Numbered from the stretch's first letter, positions 34,404 to 49,700 are shown. The stretch is 64,000 nt of DNA from Lycorma delicatula (GCF_047948215.1 NC_134467.1:35059020-35123019), one strand, 5' to 3'. The notes: generated by a model not told the origin, from the letters alone. Numbers and translations: made by a program.

Positions 34404-34674
34404 GTAAAAATATGATTTTTTTTTGTTTTTGTTTTTAACTAATATGATAATTTATTTAATTTAAATTGTTGTAATTTATTTTTTTCCCTGAACAGGCAGC
34501 CAAAGACCACGCAAATATTACAATTCTTCTGTTCTGATTTTCCCTCTTTCTCTTCCATAATTCTTTCATTCTACTCTATGCTTTTCTTCTTTCTTCTCTC
34601 CAGCACACGCGCTCTATTTTCTTTTTTGTATTATATACAGTTTTATATTTCTAACATTTTGCAATCTTCGTGGC

Positions 34675-34815
34675 GCGAGTGACAGCCTCTCGGCATTTCA
34701 TCCGGAGATCCCCGGTTCGAATCCCGGTCAGGAAATGGCATTTTTACACACTACAAAAATTCACTCATTTAATCCTTTGAAATAATACCTTACGGTGGTT
34801 CCGGATTTAAAGGAA
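34675..34815 (+). repeat. tRNA-derived SINE, unit B copy
   Basis: Orthologue of 2095-2270, with a cleaner B box (ggttcgaatccc). Confidence 0.7.
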
Positions 34816-35196
34816 TTTTTAATTTTCTTCAAACATGATTCTAGATTTTTTATATCGGAGGGTTTCTTTCCATTCAGATTTCTGTTTCAATACTGTCTTA
34901 AAATGTCTAAATATTGTATTTACAGTTAATTTTTTCTTGTACATATCATTAATAAAAAATTTCAATCTCTTAAAGACAATTTTTCTATTTTCAAACGCCT
35001 TTTTATCCGAACCCTTTTTCGGTTATTTCACCTACATATTTAAATTTATCTGTAAATTTTTTTTCAAATATTGTTTCTATATATTTACTGTTCTATTTAG
35101 AATCTGTCATTATGTATGTATTGCGACTTTTAAGCAATTAATTTTAAAAACGCAATTTGATAAACTGACTGTTTTTTAATCAAGAATTGCCCCCCT

Positions 35197-35430
35197 AGGC
35201 TGGAATAATGGTTAACTCGTCACCGCAAATTAGCTGTTTAATGCTTGATTTTTGAAGTCGAAGATTCTAATGTTCAAATCCTAGTAAAAGTTAGTTGCTT
35301 TTATACGGATCTGAATTCTTTTCGACACTGGTGTATGAATTTTAATTAACCAGATGACTCAGGAATGATCATTCAGAGTCTGTGCAAGATTACGTTTCAT
35401 GTTATTTATATTATCCTCATCTCATTGGAC
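35197..35430 (+). repeat. tRNA-derived SINE, second family, unit B copy
   Basis: Orthologue of 2630-2870; same boxes (tggaataatggt, atgttcaaatcc). Confidence 0.6.
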
Positions 35431-35761
35431 TGTAGGAGGAGGTTGCTTATTGTTTACTAGTTGAAAACATTGCAATGAACAGATTAGAAATAATATTAAT
35501 AAAAAAAAATTTATTTTGTAATGAAATTTACAAAATATATAGTTGAGAAAATGGTTGTTTCTAATGTACGGCTTGCAAACACAAACACACAACATAATTA
35601 AAAATATTAATAATTTTATTTAAATATAATTTTTTTAAGTTTATTTAATTCAATGATTCTAAGTAAAACACGCGAATGCGATATATAATTAGAGCTGGTT
35701 TGACGGACGTTACTAACTAATTTAATTTCACAACATAGAGTAAATTTCGCTTTTACGGTAA

Positions 35762-35860
35762 GCAGACTGGTGTAGCCGCGGGGTATAATGCACGAGGTAC
35801 AGTGTCGACCGAGCGACCTAGTTCAAGGCCCAGTCAGACCGAATTATTCTTTACACTTTA
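35762..35860 (+). repeat. tRNA-like SINE head, unit B copy
   Basis: Orthologue of 3195-3300. Confidence 0.5.
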
Positions 35861-35929
35861 TCTATTCATTTGTTTATTTCTACTGCTCACCTGTGTTATC
35901 ACATCATAGCAGACGACTGAAACAGCATT

Positions 35930-36330
35930 TTTTGAAATTGATACAGTTTTGCAAATATTGTTAACAAATATGCCTAAAAAAATATGATCGTAAAATAGGT
36001 GAAATTTCAAGATACTGTGGATAAACGTACGCTACAGTCTCACATCCTTGAACTTTTAAGTTGAAATTTAATGGCATCAATGTCCTATACATGAAAATGT
36101 TTGGTCAAAATTGGACTAGTAGTTCTGGAGATATAACGTGATTTACAGACCAATACAAAACACACACACACGTACCTACATTAATGTCCGGAAAATTTCC
36201 ATCCGGTTTTTTGGGTGCCTTTGGTGTCAAAATGACAAGATCAAGTCTCTATATACTTTTGAACCAATGAAATTACTTTTCCGTTCTAGAACTGTAGCTC
36301 TGTTATAGCGCTATCTAGACGGGAAAGTAA
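35930..36330 (+). repeat. Interspersed repeat R3, near full length
   Basis: Continuous copy with a short CA tract and the 3' half that unit A has lost after its CA expansion. Confidence 0.55.
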
Positions 36331-38871
36331 AAAAATCCTATACATGAATGAAAAAAAAAATCAGCTTTTAAAAGCATTTAAAAATTTACATTTAATAACA
36401 CACCGAAATTTGAAATTAAATATAACCATGAAATATACAGAGTTATTCATGAAGATAGTAACACAATTTCACCACATATTCTACTGTTAAAATAATGAAA
36501 AATCTTTGTATAAACATATGTTCAGGAACGCTTCGTTAGCAAGCATCAGATGGCTAAAAATATCTCCGGCTTCGGTAAAAGTTAGTCCAACTGTAAATCA
36601 TGGAATCGAAATTAAGATGTAAATTTATGTTAAATCTAATCTACAAAAATAATAGTTCCTAGTAGAACGGTTTTAGTATTTTTCGAGAAATCTGTGGTGA
36701 ATAAAAAAATTAGAATTAAAAACATACTATTTCATATATAGCGTAAAAATCCATTGTTATATGGATAAAAAACACATACATTTTAAAGAAAGATAATAGA
36801 AAATATGAGTCTTGAAATGAAATATATAAATTCGAAATCTTAATACAAACGTAAGAATTTAACTTTAATTTAAGGTTGTTAAGAAACAAAACTTACCAAC
36901 CTTTCCAGAAAATTCTAAAGATTTCAAGAAAACTATTAAAACTAGTTTTAAGAACTAGAATTTTTCAGGCCAGGTTAAACACAAAACCCCTGAAATTTAC
37001 CCCTGGTTTTGGGAGCCATGATATACTATCTGGTTTAATATTTATGTAGGTTCAGAAATTAAGGGCGTTTATAAGGGCGAAATTTTTCACCATCAACCAC
37101 TCGGTAACAAACATTTCCAAGCCTGTTTCTGATTTATCTTCTTTTATTTAATTTTTTATTTTCTTCTAATTTTTTATTAAAATTTTTCTTTAAATATTTA
37201 TTAAATTCACAATTAAAGTCAAAAACGCTTTCTATAACTTTTTCTCAGTTTTTAATAGCAGCAGAATTATTCATTTTGTACTTGAAACAGAAATATAATA
37301 AATAATTTAAAGTTAGTTTTAATTTCAAATATTTGTACTCTTACTTAACGTCTGTGTACCGTTTTAACTACGCGGCTGGAATCTTTATCATAATGAGGGT
37401 CTTTACGAAACAAATGAGAAATTCATGTAAGTAGTTCAACCATCAAAAGCCTACTCTTCAACCACTGACCAAATCAGAAGCGAGTATTCTTTAATCTATC
37501 AGCAGTTTTTGTCCACAATAACAAGTTAATAATTATTAATAAATCAATATATTTAAATTTAAAAAAATAAAATTTTTCAAAAAAAGAAGATTTAGTACGA
37601 TTCAAATCCGTGTGTTATCCCCTTGTAAGTATCAAATCTTTCATATAAAACTAGTACCTCAATCACGGCTTCGCCAATCCTATATGATCAATTTCCTTCG
37701 ACGCGGTTTATTATTTTTTTTAATTGTTTTTTTGTCAAGTGACCGGAGCCAGGTGAAATCTGCAGCATTGCAGATAAAGTAATAGTGGTCGTTGGTGTGT
37801 TGGTCATGTCGCCGCGTAATTGACCATAGCACTCCTTAATCCGTGGATATTCAGAAAAAAACCATAAAATGATTTTTCAATATTTATCCTAAATGGATTT
37901 GAAAGACCAAATATGCTGAGTATCTCATTTAGAATATTAGAAATTGGATAAAATTAGCAATCATTTTTCAAATATTTTCACGATTCAAGAGATATAATTT
38001 CTAGAGATCTAGAAATTTTTCAGATTTCTGACTGTACAGAAGGAGAATTTCAATCGATTTGGGAATGAAAATATAATTCAGGTAGATATCAAAAACTTAT
38101 TTTAGGGTGTTTAATATTTTTAATATTTCTAGGAGAAAAAAAATTATAGTTTTTGCTAATTAATGCTATCGCTATTGGATCAATCGTTATAATATTTTTT
38201 TTTAAATTTATGATTGTAATCTACTTATTAACATACGATTACAACAACGATTGTATTTTGCTTATTAATATACGAAAAAAAACAGTATTTTATTCACCAT
38301 TAACGTGTAAAAAGGGAAAACAAGAATAACCGATTAGATTGTATTTCTTTTTTTTGCTGTCGCTGTAAATTGAAGGGACTGTAATCCTCAAAAGCGACTG
38401 TAAGGATCAAAGATAACCTTCACCCGAAAATAATTAGTTATAGTATGATTAAAAATTTAACACGCATACACTACTGTCGTTTTTATACAACAAGAAAACG
38501 ATGAGGCGTTTATTTAATAAAAATAAAAATATATATAAAACAAAAATAAGGGTAGATTATATATATATATATTAATGGTTACGTGAAAAAATTAACTGCA
38601 TTCTGCACCATATGATTTGTGTTCTAACTGCCGCTGTTAATCGGCTCGCACAATCACATACCGAATCTTTCAAGCAGGTTGGAAGATTCAGACCGAAAGG
38701 TTTTTCCTCGTCTTGCTTTTCCGTCGGCCGTTCTGTGATTTATTCATTCTCAGAAATCGTTTTTTGTTTTTGTAAATGAAAAAAAAAAACGAGCAGCCGG
38801 TAAAATGCTGTTCGAACAACGTAATTGGCTGTCTAAACACTCTTCGCATCCCGAGACCGAGTACTCGAAAC

Positions 38872-39912
38872 TTAATTTAATTAATTGTAAGTATAAAGGT
38901 ATTTCAAGGAATGGATAATGAGAAGATCTTCCTCCACTTCTTCAATGGCTGCCCTTCATGTTGCATCTCTGCTGGACTCTTTTTCGGACTCCTGTCCGTG
39001 ACGTCGGGTCGCATAGTGGATCTTATTTCTTCTTTTTCCTCTTCTTCGGATGACCTCTTCGTTATTCTTTGGCCTGCACTTTCAGAGACTCGGCAGTAAT
39101 CGAAATTACGTACCAGTAACCTTGATGATTCCGTGGCCCAGAAGGGCTAAACGGGGGAACGTGCAGGTTCCTTCTCTCTTCGTTCCTTCTATGCTGTCGG
39201 TGGCTGCTGGGCTCGTTCCCTCTTCTATTTTCTAGAAACGAAAGGAGATAGGGTACTTATAATCGTGGTAAATGTGATTCGCGATCGCGGTTTGGGAGCG
39301 GCGATCACCTTCTGTCGAAGAAGTAAGAGAAGATTGCTCACACTACATAATATTAATCTTCCAGACACACGTGTGTCCGGGAAGGGTTCGGGGGGATCGC
39401 GTGGCCGCAGTGAAGAAACCAGTTTTGTTTGCTGTGGTGGCTCTTGTGGGTGTGATATCTGGAATCTAAGAAACAGAAAACACAAAGGAAAGAAAAAAAG
39501 GAAAGTTTATTATTATTTTATTTTGATAGATAGGAAAAAAGGAGGAGTGATTTCCCCCCCCTTTTTCCGGTGGGCGCCAAACATATACATATCAGATATT
39601 AATATAATTAAAATATCAATTATCAAGCTGTATATATTGAATAGGGGGCACAAATCTCTCACAAAAAAAAATTCCGCGCATTCCCGACGCCAAACGGCGT
39701 TTATTCGATTCCTTATCTCTGTCAACATTGTGGCAAGGCTACAATTTTACATAATTTCCGATGCGGTAGTTGTTAATCTGAAAAAAAAAACTTACCGCCT
39801 TTCATTGTCTCTCAGCGAGACGGTACAGCTCGTTAATTCGTATTATAATTCACACTAAATGTTCACTCGCGATTCCGTAAATTTTACTAACGCGGTATTT
39901 CGGTTGTAGCGT
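38872..39912 (+). repeat. GC-richer module upstream of unit B exon 1
   Basis: Counterpart of 3826-4716, with an extra stretch 39415-39590. The same cagacacacgtgtgtccggg palindromic core lies at 39362-39381. Not present before unit C. Confidence 0.5.
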
Positions 39913-40501
39913 ACGCGGTACAGAGGCCTGGTTTGTCAATCTTCAAGAATTTTTTGAAATTGCGAGATATAAATGTTAAAATGGAGTATTATTAAAATTT
40001 AAGGTTTTTTAAATTTCTGGGTAACAAATTTATATTTAGTTTTTCGAATTGTATCTTGAATGTGGTGAAGAAAGGAAAAGTTTCGAACAACGATTACAAA
40101 TTTTTCACATGTCTTAATATAACAAACGAGAAATTTACTCCATTTGGGCTTGCAAATTTTCTTTCTGTGTATGCCTTAAACTTTTTTCGGGTTTTTTTTA
40201 TTTCTGTTTTTAACGGGGTTTGTATATCTGGTGACTAAACAGCTATAGAATTATTATTGTAATCGTATGTAATATAGTTAATTTACGTACGCGTCTTGCC
40301 TTACCTGCCTCCGGTTACTTGTCTAAAATCATAACATCAAAATTAATTGACCAGGAAGGGCAAAATAAGTAGACATAAAGAACAGATAAAGCCGCAAATC
40401 GGATGTTAGTTTAATTAATATATGTAAATTTTATACCTGTTTATTAATTTAATATATATTCATATTTTTATTTTATTTTATTTTTGTTTTAGATAAACGA
40501 A

Positions 40502-40765
40502 ATGAATACAATTTACTCGTACAAATATTTATGGTTCATAGAATTTTTAATATTTATCAGTTTATGCAATGATATTTACGCATCTCCATTAACACAAACA
40601 TTGAGTCTTAAACAATCAACGGAAGCTGTAAAAAAAAATGACATAATATTTCAAAGAACATGTGAAACATTTGGTTTTTCTCAAAAACAATTAGGTTTAC
40701 ATTACAAATGTTTTGAAATGTTATGGAGTCTTGAACCAAATCTTAATCCTTCTGATATGGAAGAG
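40502..40765 (+). CDS. Unit B coding exon 1 (signal peptide)
   Basis: Residues 1-88. The leader differs from unit A at one residue (F12 for L12) while the following 25 residues differ much more. The donor is gaagag|gtatga. Confidence 0.85.
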
Positions 40766-43700
40766 GTATGATTTTTAAATAAACTGTTTATTATATTTGT
40801 ATTAATATATTATCATATCATTTAATTACGAAATTTTATTTAAAAGTTTAAACAAGAATTTTTAGCAGATCTATGTGGCTGAGTAAGTAGAGACTCGGCT
40901 TTTTGTGTGGAAGTACCGGACTCGAATCCCGTTCAATACTGGCATATATTTATACGCTATCTATTACCACCGCGCTAATGCTATACCTGTTGAAACCTGA
41001 TCTTTCAAAACAAAAAAAATAACTTTTAATATTTTTGGAAAAATGATAAAAAATCTAAAAAACCATATTTTCCGTATTTAATTAAATCGAAAAAATTTGA
41101 AAAAAGTTTGCAATTTTTTTAAATTTTTTGAAAATTGTAAAATTTTTAAATTAAAATAAAATTGACTAAACCTGTTCCATTATAAAGTAAATTACATAAA
41201 TATAAAAACGTTTCCTATGTTTTGAGATAAATATCACAATGTTAGAAATGGTAAACCTGAGATAGTACGAGATTACACTTCATTTAGATTCATTCATAAG
41301 TTCCACATTCATCCTCTTAAGTAATTCCTTACGGTGGTTCCAGGAGGCTAATCAGAAAAAGAAAGAAAGAGATATATCGACATCAAAATAAACGTTAACA
41401 TTCTTCGAACATGATTTTTCTATGATATAGAACAGGAGTATTTAGTGTTGTATTTCTTTTCTTATATATTTCATGGATATATTTCTTTTCATCAAAGGAA
41501 GCAAAGATAATACGTCTCGACAACTGGTGGACAACAACGCAGAGTATACGTTACTAGCATGGCCTTAAACGACCCAGGTTTTCCAAACTTAGAAGAAAAC
41601 TTTCCCAGCGATCTTTAAATTAGAGATATCCAACTAGTTTTATAAAAATGTTTGATTGTGCTGATTCTACGAAATCTCAAACAAAACCACAAATTCCTTC
41701 TGGCTTTTGAAGTAAATAAATAGTTTACTATGGAAGTACACAAGCAGATCACAGATATTAGTTATACGCAGGGCTTCCTTATCAGCTTGTTTAGAACGAA
41801 AAATGTAGATAATGTTTTCCTTGTAATAATAATAATCAAAAGGAACCTAACGTTTTACAAAAACTTTAAAAATTTTCCCCAGTTTTAACAGAATTGTATT
41901 TTAATAAATACAATTGCTCAGTTCAATAATTAAATAAGACAAGTTTTTGTTGAAAGATAATTCTTTATTCGACAACAATCATCTAAATCCGCATCTACAT
42001 TTAAACGCTTCTCCGAACTTTCAGTATGATTTTTTATTTCACTAGTAAAGGAATTTTTCCCCTTTTTATATATTTGCCCTAGGTGTCTTGGTTTTTCTTG
42101 AACAACTCACCGCTTCATAAATATAGCCCAATGGAAAGAACATAAAAAAAATTCTGATCGTACGAAATCGGAACGGTAAAATGAATGTTGCAAACCTCGA
42201 GATCTACTTTTTAAATCTTTTGAATAGTATAAGTTCGGGGCTTATCATGAAGCTGAAACAACAACTACTTTGAGAGAAAACTTGAACATTTCCTCCTGTT
42301 AATAAGTTTCACTTTATTTTCTAGTATATCAAAATAATACTCTTTGTTAATAACACGTTGTTCATAAAAATAATCGATAAATAGAAACCTTATAATACAT
42401 CGTGAATAAAAACAGTGTCCCAGGAAAACCTGAAAAAAATTTCATATCAAGATCTGCTGGTGAAAATGGTTGTTTTACTGCTGAAAACGTTTATATAAAC
42501 ATAGGTCTGGAAACGATTTATTCTAATAGGGAAGACGAAAACATTCAGATGTTCTAAAAAAAAGCCCCAATGTAATTTTTGAGACCCACATTAAGGAGTA
42601 AAATTGGTGGTTTCTTATGTTATGTCATTATTTCCAGAAGTAGAAAATATCCTAAACGTTTCTGTGATTCTTCGTGGTACACACCTGTATTTCAGGATGA
42701 CACATAGGTGTTTAATTTTTATCCAGGTATTTCCATTCTTTATACATGACTCCGGCTGTAAATAATAGACCCAAGTTAACTTACAAGTATGCAAAAATTA
42801 AAAATTATTATTATATTTTAATTTAAGCATTAATATATATATATTTTTTTTTCTTTTTTCAGGTAGCAAATAACGTAAAATCATGGAAAATTAGTCTTGT
42901 AGATGCAAGAGAATTACTGAATATTTTAATTAAATATAAATGGGGAGTAACCGAATACGGTTTATTTCTTCAAAATTTGTATAAATATCCTGATAGGTAT
43001 ATAACCTCATATTGTAATAAATAACACACGGTTTTATTTCTACATAAAAAAAAAAACGTGACGTGAACATCAGTTATCTATAATTTCAATTAATATATAA
43101 TATTTTATAAGTTATATTAATTAATAATTTAACTAATAACAATAATTTTTTTTTATTTTGCGGGGAAGAGGTGGAACTGCATTTACGCATAGAGTTTAGG
43201 TTCCCACTGGTATTCTTATCCAACCAACATCAGCAGATTACCGAATCAAACCACCTCACTTTACACCAGGACACAACCCGGAATCGTTTTACTCATTACT
43301 TCAGACTGACTCATTCTATTCTAGCCTGTGTAGATCTACCTAATTTTCACCTGGCTCAGGACTATCTCAATCGCCCGTCTAAGAATTCTCCCGACGAATC
43401 TGGCTACACTCTCCCAGCAGGAATCATTTCTTTAACCATTTTCTCAATGGGGCCGCAATTCTACTTGATGCATAGTCAAGCTCGGTAAATCGATACTAGC
43501 CGGGAAAATTAAATAGCATCATTATTATTCCTAACAGCGGCTGTAACTTCTACTATACGATGTCTCAATTCTTCTTGTTTGCCAGTACGTGCCAAACGAA
43601 CGATTTCATCCAACATCAAAATTAAAAGACGGCTAACGTGAGATCCAGGTAGCCAGTTTAGTAGTCGTTTTCGCGAATCCATTGCTTACTATGTTATTTA

Positions 43701-46700
43701 AATTATTTATCGCATCACGACAGTAGTAAGCAGGTTCGCCAACATTGAGAAACCATATCTGCATTCCATCTGCAAGTGGAATATCTTCCCCCATTTTCTT
43801 AATATTTTTTAGAAAAAATCAAGTAACCCTTTCATTGAGCGTAGGCGGTAAGAAAAAAAGGGCCTATCAGTTTATCACTAAGGTTATACCATACAATTAA
43901 CGAAAATGTGTGTTGAAAAAGACATGTAGCAGTCTACAGAGGTTTCCTTCTGTTCACTTGTGAGCGTTTTGATAATATACATAGCCATTTTTTGACGACA
44001 CGATTAATCAGAAATTAAAATATTACTAAGGAAATTGGGATGATGTTCACATTTTATAATTAAACATCGACAGAATATTATTAATCTATTAAAATCTGGT
44101 GCTAATAATTCTCTTCCTCTGTTGTATAGAATAGGTAAAGTTGTTGCTCCCGAACGTTCCCCCCTTACATAATTGAGAAAAATTAAAGTGATATGAGAAC
44201 CATCTAGTACTTGAAGTGGGAGATCATTGTACCGTATTCAAAACTGGTTCTTCAGCGTTGAAATTTCTTGCAAAATATTCATCAGCATTGAATCGTTGGG
44301 GTTTAAACATATCTGTTTCTCGAACTCGCCTCTCAAAACCTTATAATATTTTATAAACCGGTTCTCGTCGATCTGGATAATTTTTCCAGAGGTCGTGAAC
44401 AGATGCCAATTCATTTTTATTTAATTTACAATAAATCATCTACATATCCGTTAACTCTCCAAATGGAAAAATATTTTTGGGTTAATACTAACCGAACAGT
44501 AACATCACAAACACCGCTCAAATGAATATTCAATCTTGGACTCTGTACTTACTTGTTGATCAACTGTTATTTCCAGCATATGGAAACATATAAATTTTTT
44601 ACATGTTTAAAGGATGTCTTCCAAATTTATTTTTATAATCTTTAGAATTTTTATGTGTAAAATCGTATCACTTTTACAATCCAAGTTTTTTTTTGTATTT
44701 AGTTCCTAATTAAAGTTGAATATCTTATTAAATTTGTGTTTAATTTTAATAGACTTCATAACGTCTATTAAAATTAAAAAATTAAAATCATCAATTTTCT
44801 CAATATTAAATTATGTAAAAAGGTAAGTAGAAATTTTTTACTGTTAAATTAATAAAGGTATTCTATTCTCAACCGAAAAAATGTATTTTCCAACAAATGT
44901 TTCGTGTTTTACCCGGTTTTTCTTAAAACCGAAGTAAGATAGAGGGATCTAACCATTTCTATTCAATTTTATAGATCAATAATTGTATAGAAGTATTAAA
45001 CTGACTGCTCGATTTGTGTCCTAAGAATTTAAGTCATGTTTCATTTCACAAAGATAGCAGCCAGCAGGACTCTGTGTTCCATGAACCATAATTCTCAAAA
45101 GAACCGTCTTCTGACGAGTGTTTATATGAACGGTTTTTTTATTTTTAGCTAAAGAATCATCTACTAAAAGATTGCCGCGCAATTTGGAATCACGCTGTAT
45201 ATAAACAGAGTGTAATTAAAATGAACACAAAGCTTTCCCATTTTTGTTGGAAAAATGAATTAGGTTTTAGGATTTCAAAATTAGCATTTGATTCAAAATA
45301 CCATAATTTAGTTAAATTAAATTATAAATGTATTTATAATTAAATTAAATTAATTTAATTTACTTAAATAATTTAATGTATGAGTACATTGAATTTATAA
45401 TTGTAGTGCTTTTTATTTATTATATTATTTTATATTTACAAAGAAATTTTAGAATTTTCAAGTCCTCCCTTTAACATAAAATGGTAAGTAATACTTTTAA
45501 CTATAAAAAGATTTTTTTCAAACAGAATGAATCGTGTAAAAAATGTAATGGAAGCAATGCCTTGGGAACAATGGAAACTATTTTGTGATGTAAAATTTTC
45601 TAAAAGATTTGAAACATATGAAATAATGCCATTAATTGTAACACCAAAAGAAGATTTAGAAGAATTATCTCATTATATGAAAAATATGCATGATTTGGTT
45701 AATGATTGGTTACGACCGAATGATTTACAAAGTACACGAAGAAAAAATCCTACAGAAGTAGAACAATTCGGATGCCCATATCCTTTTGTCTCAGCAGTTA
45801 TAGATTTAAAAAATAAAAAAGAAGGGTAAGTTATTATACATTTTTATTTAGTTTTACAAACATCCCAACACCCGTAGGGGAATTCGTCCACCTTGTGGCG
45901 ATTCACAGTTCTGATGGTCTTTAACGGGAGTCGTATTATAAACCATCAGCTCATTACACGTCACAGTAATAAGCCAGGCCCCAGTTGGGATGGCACCGAT
46001 TAGAAAGAATCGGTGGACATTTAAAACGGTGTTTTTTAACTCAGCTTTTCCCTTCGCTGCAGGCCTCATATCGACATCTTGAATATCGTACATCGTTGCC
46101 CTCTAAACTAGCTAACCGAATTGGCGGAAGCAGGAACCATCCACCTATTTCTACATTTTACAGAGCCAGTTTGTAAATATCGTTTGGATTGAGGAAATAA
46201 AAATAATATCATACAACCAGCAATGTTGTTCGCAACAACAGAATTTTCTCCTACCTCCCTTAGTGAAATAATTTTAGTTCATACCCCAGACTTTTACCCC
46301 GCGTGACAGTTACATTCTTTCAACTATCGTCGAGATACCACTACCCCTCACGACTGCAAAGGAACCATGTTCTCAGCAGTGCGGTCGCCATACCACCGAC
46401 AGTGTCGTATGCACATTCAAAAACTGCCCTCAACAAAATTGTGCTACAGCCCACGGCTGCATGGTAACCGATGCCTTCAGCTGTGCAGTCGCATTTCCGC
46501 TGATAGATAAAAAGTCCTGCTTTATTGGAAATATACCGCTCGCTACGTTTAGTAGTTACATTTACGAAAGTATTAGGCCAGCGATTACAGAGACTGCTTC
46601 TCTCGAGACGGTCTCACCGACAACAGCCAGCAGCAGAAGACGGCGGACACGCAATAACATGTCCCAAAATCATTGAAATTGAACGATGAGCCCAAACGGG

Positions 46701-49700
46701 CCCAGCGTACAGCATTATGGCCTCATAGTCACATTTATAAAGAATGTACATGGTACAGTAATTCAATCCTTTATAAGGATGGATGGTTCTACGAACACCA
46801 AAGAAGGCATCAATAGCCTTCCTTGAAAAAAGGGAAGTTGCTCCCTGAATTAAAGTTTCTAATCAAGGGTGGCTCCCATATCTTATTGACCTAATAGGAC
46901 GGCCCACCATCACGACATGCGGGTGGCGGGTGGCAGACTGTCGACCTTTCAAAAACATCATAGTTGTTTTCTCCGGTCTTAAAACAATCTTATGCTGAAG
47001 AATCCATCAACAAACTTAGAACTTTACATGCCTGCTAGGCTCTGAGTTCTATCTAGGCACACGAGTTTGCCTGCTCTACCAGCAGTAACCCATCGTCGGT
47101 ATAAGCCACGATATGGCAGACGCTGGGCATCCACAACCGGATATAAGAGTCGAACTCAATGACCACACGAGAGGACCTAGGACACTGCCCTGTGGGCAAC
47201 CTTTTGACTGGGTCTTTCCTACTTCAGAGCCGCCTTCACAAATGACGACGGTTTTAATGCTGAAATAACCTGAGAGAGTCTGAATCTCATTTTTCGTGCA
47301 ACCACGCGTCTGCAATTGGAAAAAGCCAGTGGGCCACCATAAGTTTTTGAAGCCCCGGATAAGTCTAGAAAAAGCCGAGTACGTACGTGCAATGGCTGTT
47401 CAAAGCCAATTCCAGCACCCTATATATAGCGTCCTCCATGCCCTTGCAAGGGTGGAAATTATACTGGTAATCCATCAGCATACGACAGGAACTCAGACTG
47501 CTATTGACTGTGAGGTAAAAGACCTTCTCAAAAACTTTACTTACTACTGGAAAGAGGGTTAAAGGCGGTAATAAGAGCTCTTGGTGGGGTCTCTATCGCA
47601 AACTTTGAAGACAATTGAAGTTCACCAACAGGCTGGAAAATGTCCAGCACACAGAAACTGTTGAATACCATAGCCAAGTAGCCTAGAACCCCCTGCAATG
47701 TGTAAACAAGACGTTCCTACGTGATACAATCATATCCGGAGGCTTTATTTGTAGCCAGGCTACAAATTACTTGGCAGACCTCCGCCTCAGTAATCTCAAA
47801 ACAGAAATACTCACAACTAAAACCTACAACTTCCCGGTGATCATGTCGATGGTACGAGATTTCACCAACTACTATCTGGAAGAAGATCGTTTAGCAGAAG
47901 AGCGACAATACGACCTTTTTAAATCACAACACCATTCTGGATTGAGAGAGCCTTTATTCCCTGCTCTAATACAAAATAGCGCCAGGAATCACGTTCGATG
48001 TCCTAACTTTATGAATACACTCGGTCATTTTCCCACGATTGTCCGCAATAGATTGAGCTGCACGCCAATCAGGGTTATCCTTAAGTTGTGAGACTCTCTT
48101 GCGCCGGCCCACTGTCTGCTTAACCGAGGTCAAGTCCCCAATCCAGTCTACCATCCAGCTACATTCTCTCAACTCATAATTCTGGGAATCAACTGGTCAG
48201 TGGGTTTAAATACGTCGAAGAGAAATTCTCTGCCAAGTCACCTAGTAGGACATCGTTCAGTCCACGAGCAAAGACTCGAAGTCTGGCCGAAAGTATATTC
48301 AAAAACCTAGGACAGACCGCCCGCCTGTGCAGGAAGCACTCCTGTTGATTAAGGACGTTCCCCTTTTAGACATCGCACATCCTGCTTACCAGATCGAAAG
48401 CTAGTAATAGATGATCACTCGCGTAATCATCAAGTACAGACCACTTTTGATACCTACCCGGAATATCTTTACCAATGGTAACATCAGTGTTAGTACCATG
48501 GAAGGCACTCCGCAATTCGACCGCACCAGAGAAAGTTGTCAATTCGCCGGCCACGTTACAGACTTCAAAGCTATGCTGCGCAACGAAATATTCAACAAGT
48601 TCACTGCTATCAACCGTGATCCCACTGTGCCAAAGAGGTAATTTGGCGTTCGCATGAACACAGATGAGAATTGGACAACCAACTACCGGCCTAACAATTC
48701 TATCCCACCTATCCAAATGAAGTTCACTTGGATCCCTGTACCGAAAGTACAAACTAACAACATACTACACTAACAACCTAATGCGTGTCAGAGGCTTGTT
48801 GTATGAAAAATTCTTTCATACAACAAGCAAAATTCTTTCATACAACGTAGGTATTCAGCGATGCTGAATACCTACGTTGCTGACTGCTAAAAACGTTTTT
48901 TAATTGGGTGCTAGACACCAGCACCCAATTAAAAAACGCTGTGATACCATGATGGATCACGCTTTCTAGTTTTGAAGACGAGCCTGCATTCCTTTTTGAA
49001 CGTTGTCTTGTCTAAGTCGGTGGAGGCAGGACATTCTCTTCAGAGAGACTCCTATTGATATCATACACAATGACACGGACACGGGGCCTCCGCTTTCGCT
49101 TTTGATCAACCTGCATCTCCAAATTTTGACAGCAGGTTACTTTGAGATAATCGGGCAGTCTCCTTGTTTTCAGCGACAACAACCAGTCCCTTGCTGGTCT
49201 TCAAGATGTCACGGTTTTTGAGATTTTTCTGGTTGTTGGGAATGGAAACGCAATAATCCTGTCTTAAATCCTTGCTTGAAGTCTTCCAGCACGCCACTCT
49301 GTTAATAAAGATAACTTCCGGCTTCTTAGCCAATTTGCTGGCCTCGCGCTTTGTTTTCACAATATACCGATACCGTCTGAGCTGTGTTGGGGGTTGAACA
49401 ATAACCGTTAAAACTGCTTTGGCTTCTTTGGGTTGGGAAGGCAAAGCTAGAACGCCTCCACGATAACAGACAGGGCCTCATACATCTTCTGAAACTGGGG
49501 GAGTATCGTCTATTTTGCCACCGGGCTGACACTTTGGGCAGGTTTGTGAATTTTAATAGGTAGTTCAGATCTCCCGGGGCTGTCTGAATCAGCGGGCAGA
49601 ACTGCTTGGTCTACTCTTCGCTTTTTTAAAAATCACCTTTGTATGATTAACCCGGGTGGGTGTCCCCCTTATCCATCTCCAATTCTTCGCAATCTTCTGC

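Larger units (their letters stand above)
34404..40492 (+). other. 5' UTR intron of unit B
   Basis: About 6.1 kb. 34440-36160 and 38872-39912 follow the unit A intron; 36200-38870 and 39915-40400 are missing from A. 61880-62450 and 62600-63150 in front of unit C match 37950-38460 and 39930-40490. No coding exon seen. The short reading frames at 34835-35179 and 39265-39858 look like chance. Confidence 0.5.
40766..42862 (+). other. Unit B intron 1
   Basis: Matches unit A intron 1, with a tRNA-like SINE at 40867-40960 and an insert at 41236-41668 not found in A; also an extra 0.15 kb near 42605-42760. No exon seen. Confidence 0.6.

Noticed and set aside
34835..35179. 114-codon hydrophobic frame rich in Phe
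   Set aside because: AT-rich chance frame; not open in the matching unit A sequence.
39265..39858. 197-codon open frame upstream of unit B
   Set aside because: Low-complexity composition, broken in the matching unit A sequence (3826-4716), no start context or splice partner; treated as part of the GC-richer module.
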